64,000 nucleotides of DNA from Saprospirales bacterium (GTDB lineage: Bacteria > Bacteroidota > Bacteroidia > Chitinophagales > Saprospiraceae). The notes under the pieces were generated by a model that saw only the letters and a list, made by a program, of their open reading frames with translations, was not told where the DNA came from and did no database searches. Position 1 is the stretch's first letter. Every line of letters starts with the position of its first letter. Position numbers and translations under genes: made by a program. Shown piece by piece: positions 51,722 through 61,794 of this stretch. The stretch lies in contig RECS01000109.1 in the NCBI GenBank assembly GCA_007693915.1, positions 1 through 64,000 on the forward strand. Reading direction: 5' to 3'.

Positions 51722-52702
51722 ATGGAATACTTCAAAAGCATATTAGAAACTATTGGCAACACTCCACTGGTGAAATTAAACAGCCTTGTAAGTGATATAC
51801 CGGCTTTGGTAATGGCTAAGGTTGAAAGCTTTAACCCCGGTCACTCAATAAAAGACAGAATGGCATTAAAAATGTTAGAGGATGCTGAAAAAGACGGGCG
51901 TATAAAACCAGGTGGAACCATTATTGAATGCACCTCCGGCAACACTGGTATGGGGCTTGCTATAGCAGCCACTGTTAAAGGTTATAAGTGTATCTTCACT
52001 ACTTCTGACAAACAGTCTCAGGAAAAAATTGACTTGCTAAGGGCTTTTGGTGCCGAGGTAATTGTATGCCCGACCAATGTTGAAGCCGATGACCCGCAAT
52101 CTTACTACTCTGTAGCGAGAAAAATAAGCGAAGAAACGCCCAATAGCTATTGGTTCAATCAATACGACAACCTATCCAACAGACAAGCGCATTATGAAAC
52201 TACAGGACCTGAAATTTGGAGACAGACTGATGGGAGGATCACTCACCTAGTAGTAGGAGTGGGGACAGGAGGCACCATTTCAGGAACAGGAAGATACCTC
52301 AAGGAACAAAATCCCAATATTAAAATATGGGGAATTGACACCTACGGTTCGGCATTGAAAAAATACCATGAAACCCGCGAAATTGACCCTGAGGAAATTT
52401 ACTCATACATAACTGAAGGTATAGGTGAAGACATCATTCCCGCCAATGTAGACTTTGAAATTATTGATCATTTTGAAAAAGTAACAGATAAAGATGGTGC
52501 AGTAATGACCAGAAGACTAGCTAGTGAAGAAGGAATTTTTGGCGGCTATTCCTGCGGTTCTGCTGTAGCAGGATTGGTGCAATTAAAAGATCAACTCAAA
52601 AAAGACGACGTAGTTGTCATCATATTACATGATCATGGGACGCGGTATGTAAAAAAGGTTTTCAATGATCAATGGATGAGAGAAAACAACTTTTTAGATT
52701 AA
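51722..52702 (+). CDS. PLP-dependent cystathionine beta-synthase/cysteine synthase
   Basis: 326 aa. Fold II PLP enzyme: 'ETIGNTPLVKLN', the PLP Lys in 'GHSIKDRMAL', 'ECTSGNTGMGLAIAA', 'VVGVGTGGTISGTGRYL' phosphate loop. 'GYKCIFTTSDKQSQEKIDLL', 'RAFGAEVIVCPTNVEADDP' and 'WFNQYDNLSNRQAHYETTGP' are closer to cystathionine beta-synthase than to CysK/CysM, though the C-terminal CBS regulatory pair is missing. It makes cystathionine from homocysteine and serine, or cysteine from O-acetylserine. It is 12 bp behind the LysM gene. Confidence 0.85.
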   Translation: MEYFKSILETIGNTPLVKLNSLVSDIPALVMAKVESFNPGHSIKDRMALKMLEDAEKDGRIKPGGTIIECTSGNTGMGLAIAATVKGYKCIFTTSDKQSQEKIDLLRAFGAEVIVCPTNVEADDPQSYYSVARKISEETPNSYWFNQYDNLSNRQAHYETTGPEIWRQTDGRITHLVVGVGTGGTISGTGRYLKEQNPNIKIWGIDTYGSALKKYHETREIDPEEIYSYITEGIGEDIIPANVDFEIIDHFEKVTDKDGAVMTRRLASEEGIFGGYSCGSAVAGLVQLKDQLKKDDVVVIILHDHGTRYVKKVFNDQWMRENNFLD

Positions 52703-52798
52703 CACCTACATTATAGACAGAGAATTTACGTTAATATCTGGAAATCAAATTTTAGATTCGCATAAGAATAAGTTAACTATCTAAAACTCATCGGCAGA

Positions 52799-53872
52799 TT
52801 GAATCTTCTAAAAAAACTTGTAGTTACAATTATTATTTTTTCGCTTTTTGCTAGTTCCGAAAAAGCGCTGTCGGCTCAGGATGTTCTGTACACACAGGCA
52901 TATTCTTCACCCTCATTATTTAATCCGTCGCTTGCAGGTTCATACGACGCATTGTATCGCATATCCCTTCAGCACAGAAACCAATGGAATACAGTATTGG
53001 ATAATCCGTTCCGGACCTATACCCTTTCGGGAGATGCGAGATTGGAGGTCGGTAGAGACAGAAACAACAGGGATGCTTTCTCTCTGGGAGCCAATTTTAT
53101 GAGCGACAAAGTCAATACCTTTGATTTTAGTAAAACCATGATTTCACTTGTTGGTGCTTTTCACAAAAACTTGAGTGGTGAAAACAAACAGTTTCTATCA
53201 GCCGGATTTTCTATTGGAATGAACCAACAGAATATTAATTATGAAAATATCCGTTTTCAGGATCAATTTAACGGCACCAATGCCTTTGATTTTAATACTG
53301 CCGAATACCTTCCTCAAAATAACTTTTCCTACGCAGATATTTCTGTGGGTGCAAGTTACAGCCTGAACAATCGGAGAGGGTTCAGATTTAATGCAGGCGG
53401 AGCTATTTTACATTTACTAAGTCCAAATATTTCATTTTATAAGGATTCATCTGAACCGGATTATTTTGGGGATACCGAAAATCGAATTCACCGGAATTTC
53501 ATAGGTCATCTCAGTGTAGAAACACCTGTTTCTGATTACGTTTGGTTATCTCCGCGATTACTTACTTCAATTCAAGGTCCCCATCAGCAATTCTTTTTTG
53601 GGACGGGAAGTAGGTTCTTACTAAACGACTCTTACAATAGCTTTTTACATTTTGGTGTATTCGGAAGGGTAAATAACAATCTAGACGCATATAAATTTAG
53701 GGATTTGTCATTTTTAATTGGATTTGAGATTGAGGGAATAAGTATAGGACTAAGTTATGATCTATCGCTTGATGATCTTCAAAATTATAATAAACGACAA
53801 GGAATTTTTGAAATCAGCCTTTCTATCATGGGAGAATACACCAATGAATTGGATATGTGCCCTCGCTTTTAG
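52799..53872 (+). CDS. PorP/SprF family T9SS membrane protein
   Basis: 357 aa. The start is a TTG at 52799, and the signal peptide runs to 'ALSAQD'. The PorP/SprF pattern is clear: 'DVLYTQAYSSPSLFNPSLAG', 'YRISLQHRNQWNTVLDNPFR', 'FSLGANFMSDKVNTFDFSKT', 'LSAGFSIGMNQQNINY', 'LSPRLLTSIQGPHQQFFFG', and the end 'GIFEISLSIMGEYTNELDMC PRF'-like (quoted with a break; C-terminal Cys-Pro-Arg-Phe). These 14-strand outer-membrane barrels attach PorE and assist secretion or SprB-type adhesins. Large type B proteins in this window may be its partners. Single gene. Confidence 0.88.
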   Translation: MNLLKKLVVTIIIFSLFASSEKALSAQDVLYTQAYSSPSLFNPSLAGSYDALYRISLQHRNQWNTVLDNPFRTYTLSGDARLEVGRDRNNRDAFSLGANFMSDKVNTFDFSKTMISLVGAFHKNLSGENKQFLSAGFSIGMNQQNINYENIRFQDQFNGTNAFDFNTAEYLPQNNFSYADISVGASYSLNNRRGFRFNAGGAILHLLSPNISFYKDSSEPDYFGDTENRIHRNFIGHLSVETPVSDYVWLSPRLLTSIQGPHQQFFFGTGSRFLLNDSYNSFLHFGVFGRVNNNLDAYKFRDLSFLIGFEIEGISIGLSYDLSLDDLQNYNKRQGIFEISLSIMGEYTNELDMCPRF

Positions 53873-54162
53873 TTAAAAAAAGATTTAAAATCAACTTAGT
53901 CTTTGACATTACAGGTTTTTTTCATTTTTTTGCAATAATAATCATAAAATAGAAGGCAATGCACATGATTCAAAACAACTTCATTTTCAGACTGTTTTAT
54001 GTTATGTCATTATGGCAGATAAAAATTCGAAAAAATCGCTAAAAACAGATAAGATCGATAACATGATTAAAAGCATTTAATCAAACTGCCATTTTAACAC
54101 TAATTTATCGTTTGGAATGATTTTATCACTGAATATCATACAAAAGCACTAGAATTAAAGAA
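53873..54162. other. intergenic region before clpC
   Basis: 290 bp without a supported gene. A 22-codon ATG frame near 54011 (protein starting MADKNSKKSLK) is too short to call. The clpC promoter must lie here, but no TAnnTTTG box or CIRCE element was seen. Confidence 0.4.
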
Positions 54163-56700
54163 ATGAACAGAAAGTTTTCAAATAAAGTAAAAAAGATCAT
54201 CAGTCAAAGTCGGGAGGAAGCGCTCAGACTGGGCTCTCCATATATTGGCACAGAACACCTTTTATTGGGTTTGATCAGGGATGACCAAAATCTTGCAGTT
54301 ACAGTTCTTAAATCTATGAACATCGATTTTGATGAACTCAAAGAAAAAATTGAACAACTTGCGGGCACCCCAAATGAAGAACAAACCCGCGTTAACGTTG
54401 GTAATTTGCCTTTAAACAAACATGCTGAACGGGTTTTAAAAGTAACCTTTCTTGAAGCTAAAGAATTTGGTCACGAAGAAATCAGCCCCGAACACCTGTT
54501 GTTGTCTGTATTGAAACACAGAGATAATCCTGCATCTAGAGCGCTTGAGGATTTTGAAATTGATTACGAAAGTTTCAGGTCCGAATTGGAATATGCTTCT
54601 CACGAACAAAAATTTCTGGACTCGGGCTTGTATTCTCAAAGTTCAACCGGTCCAGATATGCCAATGGAGGAGCAAGGCGGTACCGGCAGATATACCAGAA
54701 AACCCCAGTCCAAATCCCGAACACCTGTTTTAGACAATTTCGGTAGAGATATGTCTAAGTTGGCTGAAGAAGGTAGCCTTGACCCCATAACAGGAAGGGA
54801 AAAGGAAATTGAGCGCGTCTCTCAAATTTTATCAAGGAGAAAAAAGAACAATCCGATCTTGATTGGGGAGCCTGGAGTTGGTAAAACAGCAATTGCTGAA
54901 GGATTGGCTTTGGCCATCAAGGACAAAAAGGTTTCGAGGACACTTTTTAATAAAAGAATTGTCATGCTAGACCTTCCGGCTCTTGTAGCAGGCACCAAAT
55001 ATCGAGGTCAATTTGAAGAGCGCATGAAAGCCATCATGAATGAACTGGAAAAATCTCGTGATGTCATTTTATTCATTGATGAAATACATACCATAGTTGG
55101 AGCAGGTGGCGCCACAGGTTCACTTGATGCCTCAAATATTTTTAAGCCTGCTTTGGCACGCGGTGAGCTACAGTGTATTGGTGCATCTACTTTGGATGAA
55201 TACAGGCAGTACATTGAAAAGGATGGGGCATTGGACAGAAGGTTCCAGAAAGTTCTGATCAATCCACCATCTCCGGACGAAGCCATCACAATATTAAAGA
55301 ATCTCAAACCCAAATACGAGGAATTTCATAATGTAATTTACTCTGATGAAGCTATCCAAGCCTGCGTAAAACTGAGCGAAAGATACATAACTGACAGGTT
55401 TTTACCTGATAAGGCAATAGACGTAATGGACGAGGTCGGTGCAAGGGTGCATTTAAAAAATATACATGTGCCTAAACACATTGAGGAGCTGGAACAAAAA
55501 ATAGAAGAAGTCCGCGAGCTTAAAAACAAAGCTGTAAAAGGACAGCAATATGAGAAAGCAGCTGATTTAAGGGATCAGGAAACTAAATTATTGCGCCAAT
55601 TGGATATTGCTAAAGATGAGTGGGAGGAAGAATCTAAATCTCACCGATATCCTGTTAATGAAGACCATATTGCCGAAATCGTTGCTATGATTACCGGAAT
55701 TCCGGTGAAGAGAGTAGCCCAAAGTGAAAGCAAAAAACTGGTCGGCATGAAAAAAGACCTACAAAAGGTTATCATCGGTCAGGATGAAGCCATCACCAAA
55801 GTGACTAAAGCCATTCAAAGAAATCGCGTTGGTTTAAAAGACCCTAAGAAGCCCATTGGGACATTTATATTTTTAGGTCCAACAGGAGTTGGAAAAACTG
55901 AGCTTGCGAAAGCTTTAGCAAAATATATATTTGATTCAGAAGATGCGCTCATCCGTTTGGACATGAGTGAGTATATGGAGAAATTCTCTATTAGCCGATT
56001 GATAGGTGCACCTCCAGGATATGTGGGTTATGAAGAAGGAGGTCAATTGACAGAAAAAGTGAGACGTAAGCCCTATTCAGTAATACTACTAGATGAGATT
56101 GAAAAGGCTCATCCGGATATCTACAATATCTTGTTGCAGGTTTTGGATGATGGCGTTCTAACCGATGGTCTTGGAAGGAAAGTAGATTTTAAAAACACAC
56201 TCATTTTAATGACTTCCAACATCGGGGTGCGAGATTTAAAAGATTTTGGTCAAGGTGTCGGCTTCGCGACAAAAGCACGCATCGAAGGGTCAGAAGACCA
56301 CAGTAAGTCGGTAATTACTAATGCACTAAAGAAAACCTTCTCACCTGAGTTCCTGAACAGAATTGATGATGTGGTAATCTTTAACAGTTTGGGACAGGAA
56401 GAAATAATTGAAATCATTGATATTACTTTACAAGACTTATTTAAGAGATTGAATACCCTCGATTACAAATTATCTCTTTCTGAAGATGCAAAAGAGTTTA
56501 TTGCTAAAAAAGGTTTTGATCCGCAATACGGCGCAAGACCACTGCACAGGGCTATTCAGAAGTACATTGAAGACCCGCTTGCTGAGTTTATTCTGAATAA
56601 CAATCCTAAGGATGGTACCTCTTTCATAGTTAATTTGGATAAAAAGAGTCAACTAACCACCATTGCAATTAATGAAAAAGTCAGCTCAGATATAGAATAA
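54163..56700 (+). CDS. clpC: ATP-dependent Clp protease ATP-binding subunit ClpC
   Basis: 845 aa. N-terminal double Clp_N repeat (1-150: '[20 protein letters not shown]', '[20 protein letters not shown]'). First AAA+ with Walker A '[10 protein letters not shown]' and '[15 protein letters not shown]'; a UVR-like middle helix ('[13 protein letters not shown]'), which marks ClpC rather than ClpB; second AAA+ with '[15 protein letters not shown]', '[13 protein letters not shown]' and sensor '[10 protein letters not shown]'. It unfolds proteins for ClpP. No clpP is adjacent. It stands alone, followed by infC after 58 bp. Confidence 0.96.
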   Translation: MNRKFSNKVKKIISQSREEALRLGSPYIGTEHLLLGLIRDDQNLAVTVLKSMNIDFDELKEKIEQLAGTPNEEQTRVNVGNLPLNKHAERVLKVTFLEAKEFGHEEISPEHLLLSVLKHRDNPASRALEDFEIDYESFRSELEYASHEQKFLDSGLYSQSSTGPDMPMEEQGGTGRYTRKPQSKSRTPVLDNFGRDMSKLAEEGSLDPITGREKEIERVSQILSRRKKNNPILIGEPGVGKTAIAEGLALAIKDKKVSRTLFNKRIVMLDLPALVAGTKYRGQFEERMKAIMNELEKSRDVILFIDEIHTIVGAGGATGSLDASNIFKPALARGELQCIGASTLDEYRQYIEKDGALDRRFQKVLINPPSPDEAITILKNLKPKYEEFHNVIYSDEAIQACVKLSERYITDRFLPDKAIDVMDEVGARVHLKNIHVPKHIEELEQKIEEVRELKNKAVKGQQYEKAADLRDQETKLLRQLDIAKDEWEEESKSHRYPVNEDHIAEIVAMITGIPVKRVAQSESKKLVGMKKDLQKVIIGQDEAITKVTKAIQRNRVGLKDPKKPIGTFIFLGPTGVGKTELAKALAKYIFDSEDALIRLDMSEYMEKFSISRLIGAPPGYVGYEEGGQLTEKVRRKPYSVILLDEIEKAHPDIYNILLQVLDDGVLTDGLGRKVDFKNTLILMTSNIGVRDLKDFGQGVGFATKARIEGSEDHSKSVITNALKKTFSPEFLNRIDDVVIFNSLGQEEIIEIIDITLQDLFKRLNTLDYKLSLSEDAKEFIAKKGFDPQYGARPLHRAIQKYIEDPLAEFILNNNPKDGTSFIVNLDKKSQLTTIAINEKVSSDIE

Positions 56701-56758
56701 ATCATCAGATTTTATTATCTCAGAAAAAAGATATACATTTGTTAATAAAATTAAAAAT

Positions 56759-57334
56759 TTGGCTAGAAGAAGATTTACCCCAAGAAGAAAAAAAGAAGAC
56801 GACGCTCCTATTAATCATCGGATAAGGGTACCCGAAATAAGATTAGTAGGAGATAATTTGGAAGATATCAGTGAAGTTATCGGAACCACAATTTTAGCAG
56901 GAGTTTATCCCACCAAAGCCGCCAGACAATGGGCAGAAGAGATGGGGTTAGACTTAGTTATGATTTCTGAAAAAGCAAGTCCGCCAGTTTGCAAAATCAC
57001 TGACTATAAGAAACACCTTTACCTTCAGAAAAAGAAACAAAAAGAGATAAAGTCAAAGTCAGCCAAAACAGTTATTAAAGAAATTCGTTTCGGCCCCAAT
57101 ACAGACGATCACGATTTTAATTTCAAGCTAAAACACGCTAAAGGATTTCTAGAAGACGGAGCTAAAGTAAAGGTCTTTGTTCATTTCAAAGGAAGAACTA
57201 TAGTCTTTAAGGATAGAGGAGAACTTCTTCTACTTCGTTTTATTAAGGATTTAGACGAATATGGTACTGCTGAAAGTTTACCGAAAATGGAAGGAAAGAG
57301 AATGATCGTCATTATCGCTCCTAAGAAAAATTAA
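56759..57334 (+). CDS. infC: translation initiation factor IF-3
   Basis: 191 aa from the TTG at 56759. IF-3 N domain with '[16 protein letters not shown]', linker '[12 protein letters not shown]', C domain with '[20 protein letters not shown]', '[20 protein letters not shown]'. There is no ATG in frame back to the clpC stop: the choices are TTG at 56759 or ATT at 56750. IF-3 genes are known for rare start codons that the factor itself rejects (AUU in E. coli), so autoregulation is likely. The rpmI and rplT genes follow in the usual order. Confidence 0.96.
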   Translation: MARRRFTPRRKKEDDAPINHRIRVPEIRLVGDNLEDISEVIGTTILAGVYPTKAARQWAEEMGLDLVMISEKASPPVCKITDYKKHLYLQKKKQKEIKSKSAKTVIKEIRFGPNTDDHDFNFKLKHAKGFLEDGAKVKVFVHFKGRTIVFKDRGELLLLRFIKDLDEYGTAESLPKMEGKRMIVIIAPKKN

Positions 57335-57375
57335 TTTATTTTTTTTTAATTTATCCTCATATCCATTTATTTATT

Positions 57376-57383
57376 TATCTTTG
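57376..57383 (+). promoter_or_regulatory. internal promoter -7 box (TATCTTTG) of rpmI-rplT
   Basis: TATCTTTG followed by CAGCC fits TAnnTTTG, 27 bp before rpmI, in the 76-bp gap after infC. It would let L35 and L20 be made apart from IF-3. Confidence 0.6.
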
Positions 57384-57410
57384 CAGCCGCATTGAAAAAA
57401 TACAATTATT

Positions 57411-57611
57411 ATGCCTAAGTTAAAAACGCATTCATCTGCTAAGAAAAGGTTTAAAGTTACTGGTTCAGGAAAGGTAAAAAGATTCCAAGCCAATACCGGT
57501 CACCTTGGAAGAAAAAAGACAAAAAAGCGTAAATTAAGACTACGCGATAGTGTTCTTGTACACAAATCGGAGCTAAAAAGAGTAAAAAGACTTTTAGCCA
57601 TAGGAGGATAA
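57411..57611 (+). CDS. rpmI: 50S ribosomal protein L35
   Basis: 66 aa, the normal bL35 length. 'MPKLKTHSSAKKRFKVTGSG', 'KVKRFQANTGHLGRKKTKKR', 'LLAIGG'. Very basic. 28 bp before rplT. Confidence 0.98.
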   Translation: MPKLKTHSSAKKRFKVTGSGKVKRFQANTGHLGRKKTKKRKLRLRDSVLVHKSELKRVKRLLAIGG

Positions 57612-57639
57612 AAATTAACTAACCATAAAATAATAAACC

Positions 57640-57984
57640 ATGCCACGGTCAGTAAACTCTGTTGCATCCAGAAGGAGAAGAAAAAAAATATTAAAACAGG
57701 CCAAAGGTTACTTTGGTGCTCGTAAAAACGTATATACTGTAGCCAAAAATGCTGTTGAAAAAGCTTTACAATACGCTTACAGAGATAGGAAAAACAAAAA
57801 GCGTACATTTAGAAACCTATGGATAGCAAGGATAAATGCTGCAGTTAGACAAGAGGGAATGAATTACAGTTCTTTTATTCACGGATTGAAAGAAAAAGAC
57901 GTTCAATTAAATAGAAAAGTTTTAGCTGATTTGGCGATGAATCATCCCGAAGATTTTAGCAAGCTTGTAGCTCAAGTAAAATAA
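57640..57984 (+). CDS. rplT: 50S ribosomal protein L20
   Basis: 114 aa, the normal bL20 length. '[20 protein letters not shown]', '[20 protein letters not shown]', '[20 protein letters not shown]', '[19 protein letters not shown]'. In other bacteria L20 represses its own operon by binding leader RNA. It ends in a strong hairpin terminator. Confidence 0.98.
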   Translation: MPRSVNSVASRRRRKKILKQAKGYFGARKNVYTVAKNAVEKALQYAYRDRKNKKRTFRNLWIARINAAVRQEGMNYSSFIHGLKEKDVQLNRKVLADLAMNHPEDFSKLVAQVK

Positions 57985-58020
57985 ATACTTGGTATAAAGA
58001 TAAAATGAACTATCTGAAAT

Positions 58021-58060
58021 AAAAAAAAGGCATTGAGCATTCGTTCAATGCCTTTTTTTT
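58021..58060. terminator. bidirectional rho-independent terminator
   Basis: A8-GGCATTGA ... TCAATGCC-T8: a stem of 8 bp or more, flanked by A-run and T-run, so it works for rplT on the plus strand and for the large T9SS gene on the minus strand, whose stop codon is at 58059-58061. Confidence 0.92.
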
Positions 58061-61000
58061 ATCTTACTAAGTTGACATTTCCTCTCAGCTCATTTTCTTT
58101 TCCATCAGTACACTCCACAACTAAATGGTAGCTGTAAACGCCGGGTGGCATATCCTCACCCCGAAAATCACCTTTCCATCCCCTACTCTGATCATCGCTG
58201 TAAAAAATTTGTTGACCATAGCGATTGTAAATTCTCAATTCGATATTGACTATTTCCTCTCCCCTAACATACAAAACATCATTCATCCCATCACCATTCG
58301 GAGAAAAAGCATTGGGTAGAAATACAAATGGTGGAGCACAGGGTCTTTTTTCTACAATAACCGTAACAGTAGAACTGTCTGTGCAACCCGAACTGTCAGA
58401 AACTACTACTGTAAAAGTCACAGTCTCTTCAATAAATCCAATAGGATTACTAACAAAAGGATTATCTAACAGCTCCTTAGGACGCCAAGTAATATCAATG
58501 TAATCACCCAGAATCGAAGAGTTCAATAATATTTCCCCAGGTTCGAATAACTCCATTGGATCAGCCCAAATGGATTCAATATTCGGACCTGCGAATACTT
58601 CAACAAATACCATTTGTTCAGCACTACAATTTTTTGATTGGATATCTGCTATATATTGAATACTTTGATCAGGACTTACTAAAGGATTCGAATCAGTTAG
58701 TGGACTTAAAAAACCATAAGCCGGAGTCCATACATAATCCCAAACACCTGAAATATTAGTAAGAAGTTGAATACTGTCACCACGACAGATTTGAAAGCTA
58801 TCAATTGCACCTGATAAGTCAATAAGTTCAAAATTAAAATCCAGTGCTTGATAGAATACACATTCCTCGCTACTTCTCGCTTTAAGAAAGACGCTAAACT
58901 CTTTTATTCCTTCTGACCGCAATCGCAATGTATCATCGGAGAAAAATATACTGTCGTTTGACGTAATTACCGTCCAATTCAATTCAAACAAATCTTCTGG
59001 AAAACCAGCTAGTGCAAAAGATCGCTCCAAAGTAAGGAATACTTTATCTTCCACACACTCCTCCTCTTTAACAAAAATTTCAAGTTCAACAGTTGAGGTG
59101 TCTAAAAAGTGAATCACTCCTCTACCTACAGTACCACACTGCCCTTCAATATCAGAAAACAACTCTAAAGAATAGGTACTCAATTCAGGGAAAACAACAA
59201 CATTTTGATTCTCCTTACCACTTTTAAATAACTCACCTTCACTATCATATATGTTCCACTGTGTAATATTCGAACCCAAAATTTCTTTAAAATCTAATTC
59301 CTGGACAAACAAATTATCACAAATCCATAAACTACTTAGATCTACCTCATTAGAATAGTTTACCTCAACTTCAAAGGTATAAGAATAATCACATCCATTA
59401 AAAGATGTCGATATTTCATACAAGTAACTACTATCAGGCATCACCAAAGCCGGGAGTTCATTAGCTCCACTTAAAAACCCAAAGGTATCGATCCAGTTAA
59501 ATTCTAATCCATCTAAAGGCGGATATTCTAGCACCAATGTATCTCCAAAACAAATAGAAAATGATTCCGATCCGGTTAAATTCGGATTGTAAGGCGTCTC
59601 CAGATTAAAACTTTCTTCAATAAAACATCCCTTATCAGTTTTGACAATTAAAGTAAATTCGATTCGGTCAGATAAACCTATAGTAAACTCGAATTCCGCG
59701 TTTTGGCTTACAATAGTGTCTTGACCTTCTTTAATGAAAATATACTCCTCTTCTCCTAAAACGCCCCCTGTTTGGTTGCCCGAGATAACGATGGTTAAGC
59801 TATCTATACAATTTAATGTAATCAAATCAATCTCCCACTCTACAGAAGGTTCAAACAAAAATATTTCCTGTCTGATCGTATCCGGGCAGTTTATTCCATC
59901 TAACTGAAAGGGGATTAATTCTACTATTGCATCTCCATAAGAAGGAAAAACCATTTCTGGAAATTCTGCTATACGAGACCCAACAAGAATATCATCTTGC
60001 AGAAATCTCCAAGTGTATCCATTGGCAAAGCCGGAAAATGGATTTTCCTCAATCTGAATTTTTCTTCCGCAAAAAGTATCCTGTAAAAACTTATCCCCCT
60101 CTTTGTAAACACCTACATTATAATAGAAATGACCTATACAATCCTCCAAAGTAAGAGTTCCTACATAGAGAGTGCTTGTATCAGGTGCCACTACTGGAAT
60201 AATACAATCGAAAGGAAAATCCTGTTCAATAATATCTAATGGTGCCGGATACCACACCAAGTCAATTAATTCATTCCGCAGATCGCAATGTTCATCCAAA
60301 GTGACTTCTCCATCACATATAAAATAATCCTTGGTAAATCCATCATTAAAAATAAATCCAGTAGGCTGTAATTCAAAATATTGTGCAGCACAAATATCCG
60401 GATTAACCACACTTAAAAGAATTGTGAAAAGTGGAAAACCTGAAATTGAAAATTCATGGACCGTAGAAGAAGTCGTTTCAGAAGTATTTCCCCTTCTTAC
60501 AATCAATTCAATATCCAAATCATCCAATGGGAGGAAGGTACTTTTGGCAGTAACTATTACATCTAGCGTATCGGAATCGCAATTACCTCTTTCTACTTCC
60601 ACAAACAAACCAACCTCTTCATCTTTGATAAGAATAGTTTGAGTCACCGTATCATTACACGCATCAAAGGGCCCGTAAGCAATTCGAGTTACATCAAATT
60701 CTCCAAATTCGGGATAGGTAAACCTTCCATTATCAGCAGTTGTACTACCAATAGGATTATCAAAATCTCCGAATATCCACTCACTTGTAATGAAATTTTC
60801 ATTAAAATTTGAAAACATTACCCTTTTATTGATGCAGTAAAAGTCTTTGATCTCAAAATCAGCATTTGCGCCCCCACAATCCCCGGTAAAAAAGAAAATT
60901 TCTCTATAAGTAGTTCCAATTAACTGGTTATTAGAATACTCCCTCACTGCTACACCAATTAAATAAGTACCCGCCTGCGAGGGGGCACCGGAGATAATGC

Positions 61001-61757
61001 CGGAATGCTTATCAATTCTCAATCGATCATTGTTATTGCCCAATAAATTATTAAGTCCGTAACCATTTTCAAATCTTAAAGTATTAAAGGGGGGATCCGG
61101 CCAAGTGTTAATAAATGGTTGATAAAATTCATAAATAAGAGAATCGGCATCTGTACTAATAACAGAATGATCATAACTAATTTCTTCATCCAGACAAAAG
61201 TAAAGCTGATACCAGTCCCGAAATTTACTACCACTATGGCACTGAGTTAAAGCATTTTGAGATATCCTGGAAGTGAATATGGGACCATTTGGTGTGGTCT
61301 GACGCATATTAGTTACCATTACTTTCCTTTGTGGCCACTCAGCTGCAAGATAATAACCACCAAAACGAAAGGGAAGATTAACAGTACCGGTATATACAAT
61401 CGCATTGACACAAACCGTTTTTGGAATAAAGCCACACTCCCGATCTTGATGGGTGGTATCACTCAATGGGTATTCCTCTACTTTTTCCAAAACAATTTCA
61501 CCATTATCTCCAATATTTGAAGCGGGAAGATTACTCGAAGTAAAAAAGCGAACCGTACGAGAGGAAGGAGTGGTAAATGGGCAGGGATTACCCGTATCAT
61601 AGCAATCTGTATAAACAATTAATTCTATTTCAAAATTATTATTGCCCAAACAACTATATCTCAATTCACCCCCTAAAGCACAATAAGAATACATCCAGGA
61701 AGGAAAGATTAGAAGAGCTACTAAAACCAACAACCTGAAGAAACTAGAATTATCCAT
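58059..61757 (-). CDS. very large secreted protein with T9SS type B (gliding-motility-associated) C-terminal domain
   Basis: 1232 aa. Signal peptide (MDNSSFFRLLVLVALLIFPS), then a Cys-rich N-terminal region ('CALGGELRYSCLGNNNFEIE', 'LIVYTDCYDTGNPCPF') like that of the protein at 13625. A long series of PKD/Ig-like beta domains follows, with repeated 'FPEFGEFDVT'-type and 'CFGDTLVLEYP'/'ICRGDSIQLLT' motifs. The end is the type B sorting domain: 'FVFLPNAFSPNGDGMNDVLY', 'RIYNRYGQQIFYSDD', 'GWKGDFRGEDMPPGVYSY'. Probably a surface adhesin exported by T9SS with PorP/SprF help. The next gene upstream is a paralog 37 bp away, so both may be co-transcribed. Confidence 0.88.
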   Translation of the reverse strand: MDNSSFFRLLVLVALLIFPSWMYSYCALGGELRYSCLGNNNFEIELIVYTDCYDTGNPCPFTTPSSRTVRFFTSSNLPASNIGDNGEIVLEKVEEYPLSDTTHQDRECGFIPKTVCVNAIVYTGTVNLPFRFGGYYLAAEWPQRKVMVTNMRQTTPNGPIFTSRISQNALTQCHSGSKFRDWYQLYFCLDEEISYDHSVISTDADSLIYEFYQPFINTWPDPPFNTLRFENGYGLNNLLGNNNDRLRIDKHSGIISGAPSQAGTYLIGVAVREYSNNQLIGTTYREIFFFTGDCGGANADFEIKDFYCINKRVMFSNFNENFITSEWIFGDFDNPIGSTTADNGRFTYPEFGEFDVTRIAYGPFDACNDTVTQTILIKDEEVGLFVEVERGNCDSDTLDVIVTAKSTFLPLDDLDIELIVRRGNTSETTSSTVHEFSISGFPLFTILLSVVNPDICAAQYFELQPTGFIFNDGFTKDYFICDGEVTLDEHCDLRNELIDLVWYPAPLDIIEQDFPFDCIIPVVAPDTSTLYVGTLTLEDCIGHFYYNVGVYKEGDKFLQDTFCGRKIQIEENPFSGFANGYTWRFLQDDILVGSRIAEFPEMVFPSYGDAIVELIPFQLDGINCPDTIRQEIFLFEPSVEWEIDLITLNCIDSLTIVISGNQTGGVLGEEEYIFIKEGQDTIVSQNAEFEFTIGLSDRIEFTLIVKTDKGCFIEESFNLETPYNPNLTGSESFSICFGDTLVLEYPPLDGLEFNWIDTFGFLSGANELPALVMPDSSYLYEISTSFNGCDYSYTFEVEVNYSNEVDLSSLWICDNLFVQELDFKEILGSNITQWNIYDSEGELFKSGKENQNVVVFPELSTYSLELFSDIEGQCGTVGRGVIHFLDTSTVELEIFVKEEECVEDKVFLTLERSFALAGFPEDLFELNWTVITSNDSIFFSDDTLRLRSEGIKEFSVFLKARSSEECVFYQALDFNFELIDLSGAIDSFQICRGDSIQLLTNISGVWDYVWTPAYGFLSPLTDSNPLVSPDQSIQYIADIQSKNCSAEQMVFVEVFAGPNIESIWADPMELFEPGEILLNSSILGDYIDITWRPKELLDNPFVSNPIGFIEETVTFTVVVSDSSGCTDSSTVTVIVEKRPCAPPFVFLPNAFSPNGDGMNDVLYVRGEEIVNIELRIYNRYGQQIFYSDDQSRGWKGDFRGEDMPPGVYSYHLVVECTDGKENELRGNVNLVR

Positions 61758-61794
61758 AAAAAAATTAATTTATACTACTTCAAACACAGCTAAA

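Noticed and set aside
54011-54080. 22-codon ORF (MADKNSKKSLK...) before clpC
   Set aside because: It has an ATG and protein-like composition, but it is too short and has no promoter box, so it could easily be chance.
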